Below, piece after piece: positions 11,022 to 19,389 of a DNA stretch of 64,000 nt (the first letter of the stretch is position 1; each line of letters begins with the position of its first letter). Position numbers and translations under genes: made by a program. The notes under the pieces are model-generated. The model was not told where the DNA came from, did no database searches, and was given only the letters and a program-made list of their open reading frames with translations. Source of the DNA: PCRC01 sp017848435 (GTDB lineage Bacteria > Pseudomonadota > Gammaproteobacteria > Burkholderiales > Burkholderiaceae_C); the NCBI GenBank assembly GCA_965284315.1, contig OZ260072.1:1240001-1304000 (forward strand), read 5' to 3'.

Positions 11022-11789
11022 CTAGGTCTTGTAGTCCGTGCCCAGCCGGTCCAGCTTGCGGATCAGCGAGGGCCACACAAACGCGCCACCCAGGCCACCG
11101 GTCTGCACCCGCATCGACTCGGCCACGCCCTGCACGATTTTCGGGTTCACCTGCGTCAGGTGGTCTGCCGTTTGCGCGCCCGACTGCGCCGCGATCTGGA
11201 TCTGGCAGGTGCTCTCAAAGATGTACATGTTCAAAAACGCGTCGGCGATCGACTTGCCGGCGGTCAACAGGCCGTGGTTGCGCAGCACCAGGAAGTTGGC
11301 GCTGCCCAGGTCGGCCACCAGGCGCGGCTTCTCATCGTCGCGGAAGGCCACGCCCTCGTAGTCGTGGTACGCGAGCGAGCCCAACACAAAGGTGGACTGC
11401 TGCGAAATCGGCAACACGCCGGCCCGCTGCGCGCTGACCGCCACCCCGGCGCGGGTGTGGGTGTGCAGCACGCACAGCACGTCGGGCCGCGCGGCATGCA
11501 CCGCGCTGTGGATCACAAAGCCGGCCGGATTCACCGGGAAGGGCGACTCGCTTAGCTTGTTGCAGCCCGCGTCCACCTTGACCAGCGACGACGCGGTGAT
11601 CTCGTCGAACATCAGGCCGTAGGGGTTGATCAGGAAGTGGTGTTCCGGCCCCGGCACACGCGCCGAAATGTGGGTGAACACCAGGTCGCTCCAGCCGTAC
11701 AGCGCCACCAGCCGGTAGCAGGCGGCGAGGTCGCAGCGCAGCTGCCATTCGTCGGCGCTGACGACGTCTTTGAGGGAGGGAATGTGCAT
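11022..11789 (-). CDS. Class II aldolase/adducin family protein
   Basis: A 255-residue protein of the class II aldolase/adducin fold (fuculose-phosphate aldolase-like). Metal-ligand histidines are visible in LHTHTRAG and RNHGLL. The start chosen is the ATG at 11789 (MHIPSLKD), with GGAG eight bases upstream, rather than a TTG six codons earlier. The family includes sugar-phosphate aldolases, epimerases and decarboxylases, and the substrate is not predictable here. It is convergent with the transglutaminase-like gene, with repeat copy B between. Confidence 0.88.
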   Translation of the reverse strand: MHIPSLKDVVSADEWQLRCDLAACYRLVALYGWSDLVFTHISARVPGPEHHFLINPYGLMFDEITASSLVKVDAGCNKLSESPFPVNPAGFVIHSAVHAARPDVLCVLHTHTRAGVAVSAQRAGVLPISQQSTFVLGSLAYHDYEGVAFRDDEKPRLVADLGSANFLVLRNHGLLTAGKSIADAFLNMYIFESTCQIQIAAQSGAQTADHLTQVNPKIVQGVAESMRVQTGGLGGAFVWPSLIRKLDRLGTDYKT

Positions 11790-11885
11790 GGGACGGGCTC
11801 CAGACAAGGAGCCATCAGCATAGCCGCACCGGGGGTGGCGCGGCTGTCACGCCCGGCGCAGCGGCCAGGGCGCGACGGGAAAGAA

Positions 11886-12821
11886 TCAGCTCAGCGGACG
11901 GGCCAGGGGCACGGTCTGGCTGTCGTTGGACGGCCAGGCTTCCAGCGGCGCACTGTCCAGCACCGGGGTGAACACGGGCGCGGCCGTGGGCGCGGTTTGG
12001 AACATGGGTGCGGGTGTCGGGGGGGTGGCGCCCTTGGAAGGCAACACGGTGAAGTTCTGCGCCACCTGCACCGACTTGGCCGGTGCGGCGGATTTGCCCA
12101 GCACGGCGGCGCGCAGGTCGGTCGCGGGGTTGCCGTCCAGCGTGCCGAGGTCGTTGCCCGCCACGAGGCGGGTGCTCACGCCCTGGGTCTGGATGTTGGC
12201 GTTGTAGGCCAGCATCACGGCGCGGTGGTGTTCCTGCGCCTTGGCCATGTAGTAAGCGCGTTTGGCTTCGGCCTCCGCCTGCAGCTTGTCGTTGGTGTCG
12301 TTCCAGAAATACGCGCCAGCCACCAGGCCGCCAATCAGGCCCAGCGGGGTGGCACCGGCCACCAGCGTCAGCAGGTTGTTGACAGCGGCGCCGCCAAAAG
12401 TGGCGCTCATCGAGCGCAGGGTGTCGGCGCGTTGGGCTTCGGGCAGGGTGTCGGCCCAGCTGGCGATGCCCATTTTGCCGGCCGTGACCAGCAGGATGCC
12501 GATCGGCGAGACCGGCATGATCGGGTTCGTTTCCACCAGGCCGTTGGCCAGACCCAGCATGGTGCTGGCACCGTCGGCAAACGCCGAGTAGCGGGCTTGT
12601 GACTTGGCGGCGTCGCTGGGTGTGAAGGCGGGCTGGTTGGCGACCAGTTGCGTGGTGCCGGCGGCCGGATTGCCAGTGACCAGCAGCGTTTGCGCAGAGG
12701 TGGCTTCGGCCTCGTAGGCACCGGTGCCAAGGGTGGCCCGGAGGGACTGGTCCCCACTGTGGGCGGTGACTGCGAGGCAGGCCAGACAGGCCGCCGTAGC
12801 GAGAGAATGCAGAGCTTTCAT
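11886..12821 (-). CDS. Exported protein with Gly-rich membrane segment, unknown
   Basis: A 311-residue protein. The start chosen (MKALHSLATAACLACLAVTAHS) gives a clean Sec signal peptide; earlier in-frame starts would bury it. The middle has a hydrophobic Gly-rich stretch (GLIGGLVAGAYFW) that may insert in a membrane, followed by a charged helix rich in Ala, Glu and Lys. The C-terminal 80 residues are Pro/Ala/Thr-rich and low in complexity. No family recognised. It stands alone upstream of the aldolase gene on the same strand, 96 bases away. Confidence 0.65.
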   Translation of the reverse strand: MKALHSLATAACLACLAVTAHSGDQSLRATLGTGAYEAEATSAQTLLVTGNPAAGTTQLVANQPAFTPSDAAKSQARYSAFADGASTMLGLANGLVETNPIMPVSPIGILLVTAGKMGIASWADTLPEAQRADTLRSMSATFGGAAVNNLLTLVAGATPLGLIGGLVAGAYFWNDTNDKLQAEAEAKRAYYMAKAQEHHRAVMLAYNANIQTQGVSTRLVAGNDLGTLDGNPATDLRAAVLGKSAAPAKSVQVAQNFTVLPSKGATPPTPAPMFQTAPTAAPVFTPVLDSAPLEAWPSNDSQTVPLARPLS

Positions 12822-13146
12822 GGTGGCCTTTCCAATGGGTGGTGGGAGGGCCAGACACCGTTGACCCGCACGAAAAGTATCGGCGGGAACGCGCCGGGGC
12901 TTGACGTGGAAGTAACGGGGGAAAACGCCCCAACTCATGGATTCAGAGGGCCGCAAAAAAGCCTCGGCATTGAAGGTACAACACCTGCCATTAAAATACG
13001 TTTACGGCAGGAATGGCGAGAGGGCAAGCCATGAGCCGTGACAAAGTCGACAAAAGTATTACATCGTCGGCCTGTGGCGCAACCCGCGCGCCCGACAATG
13101 CCATTGCCCGCCGGCAAACGCCCGCCCGCCACCGCGAAAGTGCCCC
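12822..13146. other. Intergenic region upstream of mnmG
   Basis: A 325-bp stretch between the divergent exported-protein gene and mnmG. It holds an inverted repeat at about 12987-13014 (CCTGCC...GGCAGG around an AT-rich ATTAAAATACGTTTA core). A 34-codon ORF at 12937-13041 is probably chance. No firm promoter call. Confidence 0.4.
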
Positions 13147-15111
13147 ATGATTTACCCGCAAGAATTTGATGTGATCGTCGTTGGGGGTGGCCATGCCGGC
13201 ACCGAAGCCGCGCTCGCGTCGGCCCGCATGGGCTGCAAGACACTGCTGCTGACCCACAACATCGAAACACTGGGGCAGATGAGCTGCAACCCCAGCATCG
13301 GTGGCATCGGCAAGGGCCACTTGGTGAAAGAGGTGGACGCGCTCGGCGGCGCGATGGCCGCGGCCACCGACGAAGGCGGCATCCAGTTCCGCATCCTCAA
13401 CAGCTCCAAGGGCCCGGCGGTGCGCGCCACCCGCGCCCAGGCCGACCGCATTTTGTACAAGGCGGCCATCCGCCACCGGCTGGAGAACCAGCCTAATCTG
13501 TGGCTGTTCCAGCAGGCGGTGGACGACCTGATGGTGGAGGGCGACCGCGTGGTGGGCGCCGTCACACAGGTCGGCATCCGCTTCCGCAGCCGCACGGTGG
13601 TGCTGACGGCGGGCACCTTCCTCGACGGCAAAATCCACGTCGGCCTGAACAACTACGCCGCCGGCCGCGCCGGCGACCCGCCGGCCGCCAGCCTGAGCGC
13701 GCGGCTGAAAGAGCTGAAGCTGCCGCAGGGCCGGCTGAAGACCGGCACGCCGCCCCGGCTGGATGGCCGCAGCATCGACTACGCAAAGTGCACCGAGCAA
13801 CCCGGCGACGGCATGCCCGGCGGCGTGGGCACGCAGGTGCCGGTGTTCAGCTTCATGGGGCAGGCCAGCCAGCACCCGCAGCAAATGCCGTGCTGGATCA
13901 CCCACACCAACGAACGCACCCACGACATCATCCGCTCTGGCTTTGACCGCAGCCCGATGTTCACCGGCAAGATCGACGGCGTGGGCCCGCGCTACTGCCC
14001 GAGCGTGGAAGACAAGATCAACCGCTTTGCCGACAAGGACAGCCACCAGATTTTTCTGGAGCCCGAGGGTTTGACCACCCACGAGGTCTACCCCAATGGC
14101 ATCTCCACCAGCCTGCCGTTTGACATCCAGTACGCGCTGGTGCGCTCCATGCCCGGGCTGGAGAACGCGCACATTTTGCGGCCAGGCTACGCCATCGAGT
14201 ACGACTACTTCGACCCGCGCTCGCTGAAAAGCAGCTTCGAGACGCGGCAGATCGGCGGCCTGTTTTTCGCTGGCCAGATCAACGGCACCACCGGGTACGA
14301 AGAGGCGGCGGCCCAGGGTCTGTTCGCCGGCATCAACGCCGCACTGCAGTGCCGCGAACAAGGCGCCTGGCTGCCGCGCCGCGACGAGGCCTACCTTGGC
14401 GTGCTGGTGGACGACCTGATCACCAAGGGCGTGACCGAGCCCTACCGCATGTTCACCAGCCGGGCCGAGTTCCGCCTGCAGCTGCGCGAAGACAACGCCG
14501 ACGCCCGCCTGACCGAAACCGGCCGCCAGCTGGGCCTGGTGGACGACGCCCGCTGGGACGCCTTCTGCCGCAAGCGCGACGCTGTTTCACGTGAAACAGA
14601 GCGCCTGCGCAGCATCTGGGTCAGCCCGAAGAACCTGGCCGCCAGTGAAGCTGAACGCGTGCTGGGCAAGACCATCGACCACGAATACAACCTGGCCGAC
14701 CTGCTGCGCCGGCCCGACGTGCACTACGCCGGGCTGATGTCGCTCGCAGACGGCAAGTACGGCAACCCCGAACTGCCCACCCACACCAGTGGCGACAGCT
14801 TTGTCGCCAGCGTGGTGGAGCAGGTAGAGATTGCCGCCAAGTACTCTGGCTACATCGACCGCCAGAAAGACGAGGTTGCCCGCGCCAGCCACTACGAGCA
14901 CCTGAAGCTGCCTCCCGACCTGGACTACATGCAGGTGGCGTCACTCAGCGTTGAGGCACGGCAAAAGCTCAACAAGCAACGCCCCGAAACGCTGGGTCTG
15001 GCATCACGCATCCAGGGCGTGACGCCCGCGACCATCTCGCTGCTGATGATCCACCTGAAAAAGGGCGGCTTTCGCGGCTTTGCCACCGTGCCCACCACCG
15101 AAGCGACCTGA
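13147..15111 (+). CDS. mnmG: tRNA U34 carboxymethylaminomethyl-modifying enzyme MnmG (GidA)
   Basis: The FAD subunit of the MnmE-MnmG complex that modifies uridine 34 in the wobble position of several tRNAs. The N-terminal FAD site is GGGHAGTEAALASARMG; the signatures SCNPSIGGIGKGHLVKE and GPRYCPSVEDK (with the active-site Cys) and the C-terminal helical region MnmE contacts are present. At 654 residues it is full length. It heads mnmG-rsmG-parA-parB; rsmG starts four bases after its stop. Its partner mnmE lies 44 kb away. A parS-like palindrome is embedded at codons about 479-484. Confidence 0.97.
   Translation: MIYPQEFDVIVVGGGHAGTEAALASARMGCKTLLLTHNIETLGQMSCNPSIGGIGKGHLVKEVDALGGAMAAATDEGGIQFRILNSSKGPAVRATRAQADRILYKAAIRHRLENQPNLWLFQQAVDDLMVEGDRVVGAVTQVGIRFRSRTVVLTAGTFLDGKIHVGLNNYAAGRAGDPPAASLSARLKELKLPQGRLKTGTPPRLDGRSIDYAKCTEQPGDGMPGGVGTQVPVFSFMGQASQHPQQMPCWITHTNERTHDIIRSGFDRSPMFTGKIDGVGPRYCPSVEDKINRFADKDSHQIFLEPEGLTTHEVYPNGISTSLPFDIQYALVRSMPGLENAHILRPGYAIEYDYFDPRSLKSSFETRQIGGLFFAGQINGTTGYEEAAAQGLFAGINAALQCREQGAWLPRRDEAYLGVLVDDLITKGVTEPYRMFTSRAEFRLQLREDNADARLTETGRQLGLVDDARWDAFCRKRDAVSRETERLRSIWVSPKNLAASEAERVLGKTIDHEYNLADLLRRPDVHYAGLMSLADGKYGNPELPTHTSGDSFVASVVEQVEIAAKYSGYIDRQKDEVARASHYEHLKLPPDLDYMQVASLSVEARQKLNKQRPETLGLASRIQGVTPATISLLMIHLKKGGFRGFATVPTTEAT
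14583..14598. promoter_or_regulatory. parS site (perfect 16-bp palindrome)
   Basis: TGTTTCACGTGAAACA, the canonical bacterial chromosomal ParB-binding palindrome, lies within mnmG and encodes part of VSRET. It is 2.7 kb upstream of parB. Confidence 0.95.
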
Positions 15112-15115
15112 CCCC

Positions 15116-15760
15116 ATGGCGAACGGCTTGCTGGCAGACCTGCCACCGAACACGCTTGGCCTGTCGCTCAGCGCCGGGCAAACGCAGCAATTGGCGGGTT
15201 ACCTCGTGCTGATCCAGAAGTGGAACAAGGTCTACAACCTGACCGCGCTGCGCGACCCGGCCGAGATGCGCACCCACCACCTGCTGGACAGCCTGAGCGT
15301 GGTCACACCGCTGCACGCGCAAACCGGCGGCCGCGCGCTGAAGGTGCTGGACGTTGGGGCAGGGGCTGGTTTGCCGGGTGTGGTGATCGCCATCTCCCGC
15401 CCCGACGTGGACGTGACCTGTGTGGACACGGTGGCCAAAAAAGCCGCTTTTGTACAGCAGGTGGCGGTAGAGCTGCGGCTGCGCAACCTGCATGGCCAAC
15501 ACGCCCGGGTGGAGACACTCAAGGGCGGCAACTTCGACGTGGTCTGCTCCCGCGCCTTCGCGTCACTGGTCGATTTCACCACCTGGTCTGCCGATGCGCT
15601 GGCACCGGGCGGCATCTGGCTGGCCATGAAGGGCAAGCACCCGGCCGACGAAATCGCCGCCTTGCCGCCCTCGGTGGAGGTGTTTCACGTGGAACAACTG
15701 ACCGTGCCGGGACTGGATGCCGAGCGCTGCATCGTCTGGATGCGTAAAAAAGCGGGCTGA
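15116..15760 (+). CDS. rsmG: 16S rRNA (guanine-527-N7)-methyltransferase RsmG
   Basis: Methylates G527 of 16S rRNA with S-adenosylmethionine. At 214 residues it is of usual length, with WNKVYNLTALRD near the N-terminus and the SAM-binding VLDVGAGAGLPGVVIAI. Start at the ATG four bases after the mnmG stop, indicating translational coupling. A second parS-like palindrome is embedded in its 3' part. Confidence 0.96.
   Translation: MANGLLADLPPNTLGLSLSAGQTQQLAGYLVLIQKWNKVYNLTALRDPAEMRTHHLLDSLSVVTPLHAQTGGRALKVLDVGAGAGLPGVVIAISRPDVDVTCVDTVAKKAAFVQQVAVELRLRNLHGQHARVETLKGGNFDVVCSRAFASLVDFTTWSADALAPGGIWLAMKGKHPADEIAALPPSVEVFHVEQLTVPGLDAERCIVWMRKKAG
15681..15696. promoter_or_regulatory. parS-like site (one mismatch)
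   Basis: TGTTTCACGTGGAACA differs at one position from the canonical palindrome found 1.1 kb upstream. It lies within rsmG and encodes the FHVEQ region. Confidence 0.85.
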
Positions 15761-15869
15761 TCGGCCTTGCAAGGGCGGTTCGCCGCCTGTCCCGTCGTAA
15801 ACTTGTCCGCACAGGCGCCCACGGCATTTCTGCCGCTGGTTTTCGCCAAATCTTTGTTCCGAGACTCCA

Positions 15870-16640
15870 ATGGCCAAAATCTTCTGCATTGCCAACCAAA
15901 AGGGCGGTGTCGGCAAAACCACCACCACCGTCAACCTGGCTGCCGGGCTGGCCAAGGTCGGGCAGCGGGTGTTGATGGTGGACCTGGACCCGCAGGGCAA
16001 TGCCACCATGGGCTCGGGCATCGACAAACGGCAGCTCAAACTCTCGGTGTACGACGTGCTGCTGGAATCGGCCTCGATTGCCGAAGCGCGCGCCACCAGC
16101 GAGAAGTGTGGCTACGACGTGCTCGGCGCCAACCGCGAACTGGCCGGTGCCGAGGTGGAACTGGTCGATGTGGAGCGGCGCGAGCGGCGCCTCAAGCTGG
16201 CGCTGGCCGAGGTGGATGCGCAGTACGACTTCGTGTTGATCGACTGCCCACCGTCCTTGAGCATGCTGACGCTCAACGGCCTGTGCGCCGCCCACGGCGT
16301 GATCGTGCCGATGCAGTGCGAGTACTTTGCGCTGGAAGGGCTGACCGACCTGGTCAACACCATCAAACAAGTCCACGCCAACCTGAACAAAGACCTGCTC
16401 ATCATCGGCCTGCTGCGGGTGATGTTCGACCCCCGCATCACGCTGCAAACGCAGGTGAGCGACCAGCTCAAGGCCCACTTTGGCGACAAGGTGTTCAACA
16501 GCGTCATCCCGCGCAACGTGCGGCTCGCCGAAGCGCCCAGCTACGGGCTGCCCGGCGTGGTGTTCGATGCATCGGCCCGCGGCAGCCAGGCCTACGTGGC
16601 CTTTGCCGAAGAGATGGTGCAGCGCATCCAGAGCATGTGA
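15870..16640 (+). CDS. parA: Chromosome partitioning ATPase ParA (Soj)
   Basis: A deviant-Walker ATPase that drives ParB-parS origin segregation. The signature lysine-rich P-loop QKGGVGKTTTTVNLA, the motif VDLDPQGNAT and IDCPPSL are present. At 256 residues without an N-terminal helix-turn-helix it is the chromosomal type. A 109-bp gap follows rsmG. It is followed by repeat copy C and an alpha/beta-hydrolase gene that separates it from parB. Confidence 0.96.
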   Translation: MAKIFCIANQKGGVGKTTTTVNLAAGLAKVGQRVLMVDLDPQGNATMGSGIDKRQLKLSVYDVLLESASIAEARATSEKCGYDVLGANRELAGAEVELVDVERRERRLKLALAEVDAQYDFVLIDCPPSLSMLTLNGLCAAHGVIVPMQCEYFALEGLTDLVNTIKQVHANLNKDLLIIGLLRVMFDPRITLQTQVSDQLKAHFGDKVFNSVIPRNVRLAEAPSYGLPGVVFDASARGSQAYVAFAEEMVQRIQSM

Positions 16641-16642
16641 TG

Positions 16643-16710
16643 GCGATTTTCAAGCCAAACAGGCCTCCCGCCTTAGTCAAACCTGACGGTTCAGCTATTC
16701 AATCCATAGC
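16643..16710 (+). repeat. Dispersed palindromic repeat, copy C
   Basis: Matches copy B closely (AAGCCAAACAGGCC, CCTTAGTCAAACCTG) and ends in GCTATTCAATCCATAGC. It starts two bases after the parA stop and ends directly at the GTG start of the next gene, inside the par operon. Confidence 0.82.
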
Positions 16711-17250
16711 GTGACAGCGCCTCAAGTCCTCGTATTGCCCGGCTGGCACAACAGCGGGCCCGGCCATTGGCAAAGCCTGTGGGCCAGCGCCTACGGCTAC
16801 ACCCGCGTCGAACAGCACGACTGGCAGCGCCCGCTGCGCGGCGACTGGTCGGCCCGGCTCGAAGAGGTGGTGCTGGGCACCGCTGCACCGGTGGTGCTGG
16901 TGGCCCACAGCCTGGGTTGCCTGCTGGTGGCGGCATGGGCCGCGCACTCGCGCCACACCGCCAAAGTGGCAGGCGCACTGCTGGTGGCGCCGCCCGACGT
17001 GGCGCGCGACGAACTGCGCCCGCAGCTGCCCGGTTGGGCACCGCCCGTGCTGCAGCCCCTGCCATTCCGCAGCACGCTGGCGGCCAGCCGCAACGACCCG
17101 TACTGCAGCCCGGCACAGGCCCGCGCGTACGCCGCCGCCTGGGGCGCCACGCTGGTGGACGCGGGCGAGGCCGGCCACATCAACACCGAATCCGGCCTGG
17201 GCGACTGGCCCGCCGGCCACCAATTGCTCCTCGCTTTGATGAAAGACTGA
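16711..17250 (+). CDS. RBBP9/YdeN-like alpha/beta hydrolase
   Basis: A 179-residue serine hydrolase of the RBBP9/YdeN family. The N-terminal LPGWHNSGPGHWQ and nucleophile motif VAHSLGC match, and the final catalytic His lies in GEAGHINTESG. The start is a GTG directly abutting repeat copy C, with no recognisable ribosome binding site; the first conserved residues follow within five codons, so an alternative start is unlikely. It lies between parA and parB, six bases before parB. The substrate is unknown, and its place in the par operon may only be positional. Confidence 0.88.
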   Translation: MTAPQVLVLPGWHNSGPGHWQSLWASAYGYTRVEQHDWQRPLRGDWSARLEEVVLGTAAPVVLVAHSLGCLLVAAWAAHSRHTAKVAGALLVAPPDVARDELRPQLPGWAPPVLQPLPFRSTLAASRNDPYCSPAQARAYAAAWGATLVDAGEAGHINTESGLGDWPAGHQLLLALMKD

Positions 17251-17256
17251 AACCAC

Positions 17257-18177
17257 ATGGTCACCAAAAAACCCAAAGGCTTGGGCCGCGGACTCGAAGC
17301 GCTGCTCGGCCCCACCGCCACCGAAGGCGGTGCGCCGGCCGACAGCACAGGCCTGCCCAGCACGCTGGTGCTGACCGACATGGTGCCCGGCCAGTACCAG
17401 CCCCGCACCCGCATGGACGAGGGCGCGCTGTACGAACTGGCCGAGAGCATCAAGGCCCAGGGCATCATGCAGCCCATCCTCGTGCGGCAGCTGACCGAGG
17501 GCGCCAACCAGGGCAAGTACGAGATCATCGCGGGCGAGCGCCGTTTCCGCGCCGCCAAACTGGCCGGGCTGGACAGCGTGCCGGTGCTGGTGCGCGACGT
17601 GCCCAACGAGGCCGCAGCGGCCATGTCGCTGATCGAGAACATCCAGCGCGAAGACCTGAATCCATTGGAAGAGGCCCAAGGCCTGCAACGCCTGGTGAAA
17701 GAGTTTGGGCTCACTCACGAACTGGCCGCGCAGGCCGTGGGCCGTTCGCGCAGCGCCGCCAGCAACCTGCTGCGCCTGCTGAACCTGGCCGAGCCGGTGC
17801 AGACCATGCTGATGGCGGGCGACATCGACATGGGCCACGCCCGCGCCTTGCTGACGCTGGACCGTGCCACCCAAATCACCGCCGGCAACCAGATCAGCGC
17901 CAAAAAACTGTCGGTGCGCGAGGCCGAAAGCCTGGTCAAGAAACTCAGCGCCGAGTTCAACCTGGTCGCGCCCAAACCCAAGAAAGAAAAGTCACGCGAC
18001 ATGAAGCGGGTGGAAGAGGAGCTGTCCGACCTGCTCGCCGCCGAGGTCGAGGTGCGGGTGAAAAAACGCGTCAAGCGCCATGGCCGCACCGAAGAGCTGG
18101 GCGAGATCGCCATCCAGTTCGGCTCGCTGGACGCGCTGAACGGGCTGATTGACCGGCTGCGCGGGCAGGGGCGCTGA
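17257..18177 (+). CDS. parB: Chromosome partitioning protein ParB
   Basis: ParB/Spo0J centromere-binding protein and CTP-dependent sliding clamp. Start MVTKKPKGLGRGLEALLG is typical. The CTP-binding ParB/Srx domain has GERRFRAAKLAGL and SLIENIQREDLNPLEEA, followed by the helix-turn-helix (AVGRSRSAASNLLRLL) that reads parS and a C-terminal dimerisation domain. At 306 residues it is full length. Two parS palindromes lie just upstream in mnmG and rsmG. Confidence 0.96.
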   Translation: MVTKKPKGLGRGLEALLGPTATEGGAPADSTGLPSTLVLTDMVPGQYQPRTRMDEGALYELAESIKAQGIMQPILVRQLTEGANQGKYEIIAGERRFRAAKLAGLDSVPVLVRDVPNEAAAAMSLIENIQREDLNPLEEAQGLQRLVKEFGLTHELAAQAVGRSRSAASNLLRLLNLAEPVQTMLMAGDIDMGHARALLTLDRATQITAGNQISAKKLSVREAESLVKKLSAEFNLVAPKPKKEKSRDMKRVEEELSDLLAAEVEVRVKKRVKRHGRTEELGEIAIQFGSLDALNGLIDRLRGQGR

Positions 18178-18216
18178 CGCCTTAGGATGCGAGAACCCGC
18201 TTCCCAGGAGGAAACC

Positions 18217-19257
18217 ATGCTGTCCAGAACCACCACCGCCTTCGCCGCATGGCTCGTTGGCGCCAGCGCCATGGCCGCCACCGGCGTGCCCACGCAAGAC
18301 CTCAAGGGCCTGTCAGACCCGCCGGGCATCACGCGGTACACCGGCTCGGTGCTGCTGTACCGCAGCGACGCCGCCTACGACGAGGTCAGCTTCCCCACCA
18401 GCAAGCCGGTGGACAAGGACGGCCAGCCCTTCGCGCCCAAAACCCTGGCCGGCGCCGGCCAGCGCACCGCATTGCAGTACCTCGTGCCTGCAGACAAATC
18501 GCCGCTGGAGGTGCTGCGCAACTACCAGCAGGAATACAAGCCAAAGGGCTTCGAGACGGTGTACGAATGCGCCAACCTCGAGGCCTGTGGCGCCTCCAAC
18601 ATCAACCTGCACGCCTACGATCTGGGCAAACTGCTGTTTCCGGCCAACTACGCCAACGCCGTGGGCGACAACTCGCCCGCCGCCTGTTCTGGGGGCGCCT
18701 TCATTGGCGACCTGCGCTACGCGGTGCTGACCAACAAGGCCACCGGCGCCAGCATGGCCGTGATGGCATGGAAGCCGGGCGACGTGTCGGTGTTCTGCGA
18801 CGAGAAGGCCTTCAAGGCACGCGCCAGCGTGTTGCTGGTCAAGGTCGAGCCCAAGGCGCGCGAACAGAAGATGGAAGTGCTGTCATCCAGCGACATGGGC
18901 AGGAGCCTGGACGCCACCGGCAAGGTCGCCATCTACGGCATCCTGTTCGACACCAACAAGAGCGACATCCAGCCGGCCAGCAAGCCCTCGCTGGACCAGA
19001 TTGGTGCGCTGATGAAGCAGAAGCCCGGCCTCAAGCTGCACGTGGTCGGCCACACCGACAACGTGGGTGGCTTTGACGCCAACCTCGCGCTGAGCCGCCG
19101 CCGCGCCGAAGCCGTGGCGGCCGCGCTGGCCAAGGACCATGGCGTGGCCCGCGACCGCCTCACCGCCAACGGCGTCGCCAGCCTGGCCCCGGTGCAAAGC
19201 AACGCGGATGAGCCTGGCCGCACGAAGAACCGGCGGGTGGAACTGGTCTTGCAGTGA
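18217..19257 (+). CDS. OmpA-family exported protein
   Basis: A 346-residue envelope protein. The start at 18217 has an AGGAGG ribosome binding site and gives a signal peptide (MLSRTTTAFAAWLVGASAMA). The N-terminal 200 residues form an unassigned periplasmic domain with three or four Cys. The C-terminal OmpA/MotB-like peptidoglycan-binding domain shows LFDTNKSDIQP, VVGHTDNVGG and NLALSRRRAEAV. It opens a run of three exported-protein genes ending at 21713; a hairpin after its stop suggests partial termination. Confidence 0.88.
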   Translation: MLSRTTTAFAAWLVGASAMAATGVPTQDLKGLSDPPGITRYTGSVLLYRSDAAYDEVSFPTSKPVDKDGQPFAPKTLAGAGQRTALQYLVPADKSPLEVLRNYQQEYKPKGFETVYECANLEACGASNINLHAYDLGKLLFPANYANAVGDNSPAACSGGAFIGDLRYAVLTNKATGASMAVMAWKPGDVSVFCDEKAFKARASVLLVKVEPKAREQKMEVLSSSDMGRSLDATGKVAIYGILFDTNKSDIQPASKPSLDQIGALMKQKPGLKLHVVGHTDNVGGFDANLALSRRRAEAVAAALAKDHGVARDRLTANGVASLAPVQSNADEPGRTKNRRVELVLQ

Positions 19258-19264
19258 TGCACGC

Positions 19265-19290
19265 CGGCACAGGGTGCACCACCTGTGCCG
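19265..19290 (+). terminator. Hairpin after the OmpA-like gene
   Basis: Perfect 9-bp stem CGGCACAGG/CCTGTGCCG with an 8-base loop, seven bases after the stop. There is no T-tract, so it may be an RNA-stabilising hairpin or a weak terminator. Confidence 0.5.
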
Positions 19291-19389
19291 ACGACCACCT
19301 GGAAAACCGGTGGGTAACAGGCCGCGGTTTTTCGGATGCTTTTCTTTGACGGCACCTTCAGCTACATTTTTGGGGAAAGTGAGTTCGCC

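Noticed and set aside
12937..13041. 34-codon ORF upstream of mnmG
   Set aside because: No ribosome binding site and no hydrophobic or charged pattern beyond chance. It overlaps an inverted repeat, which better explains the sequence.
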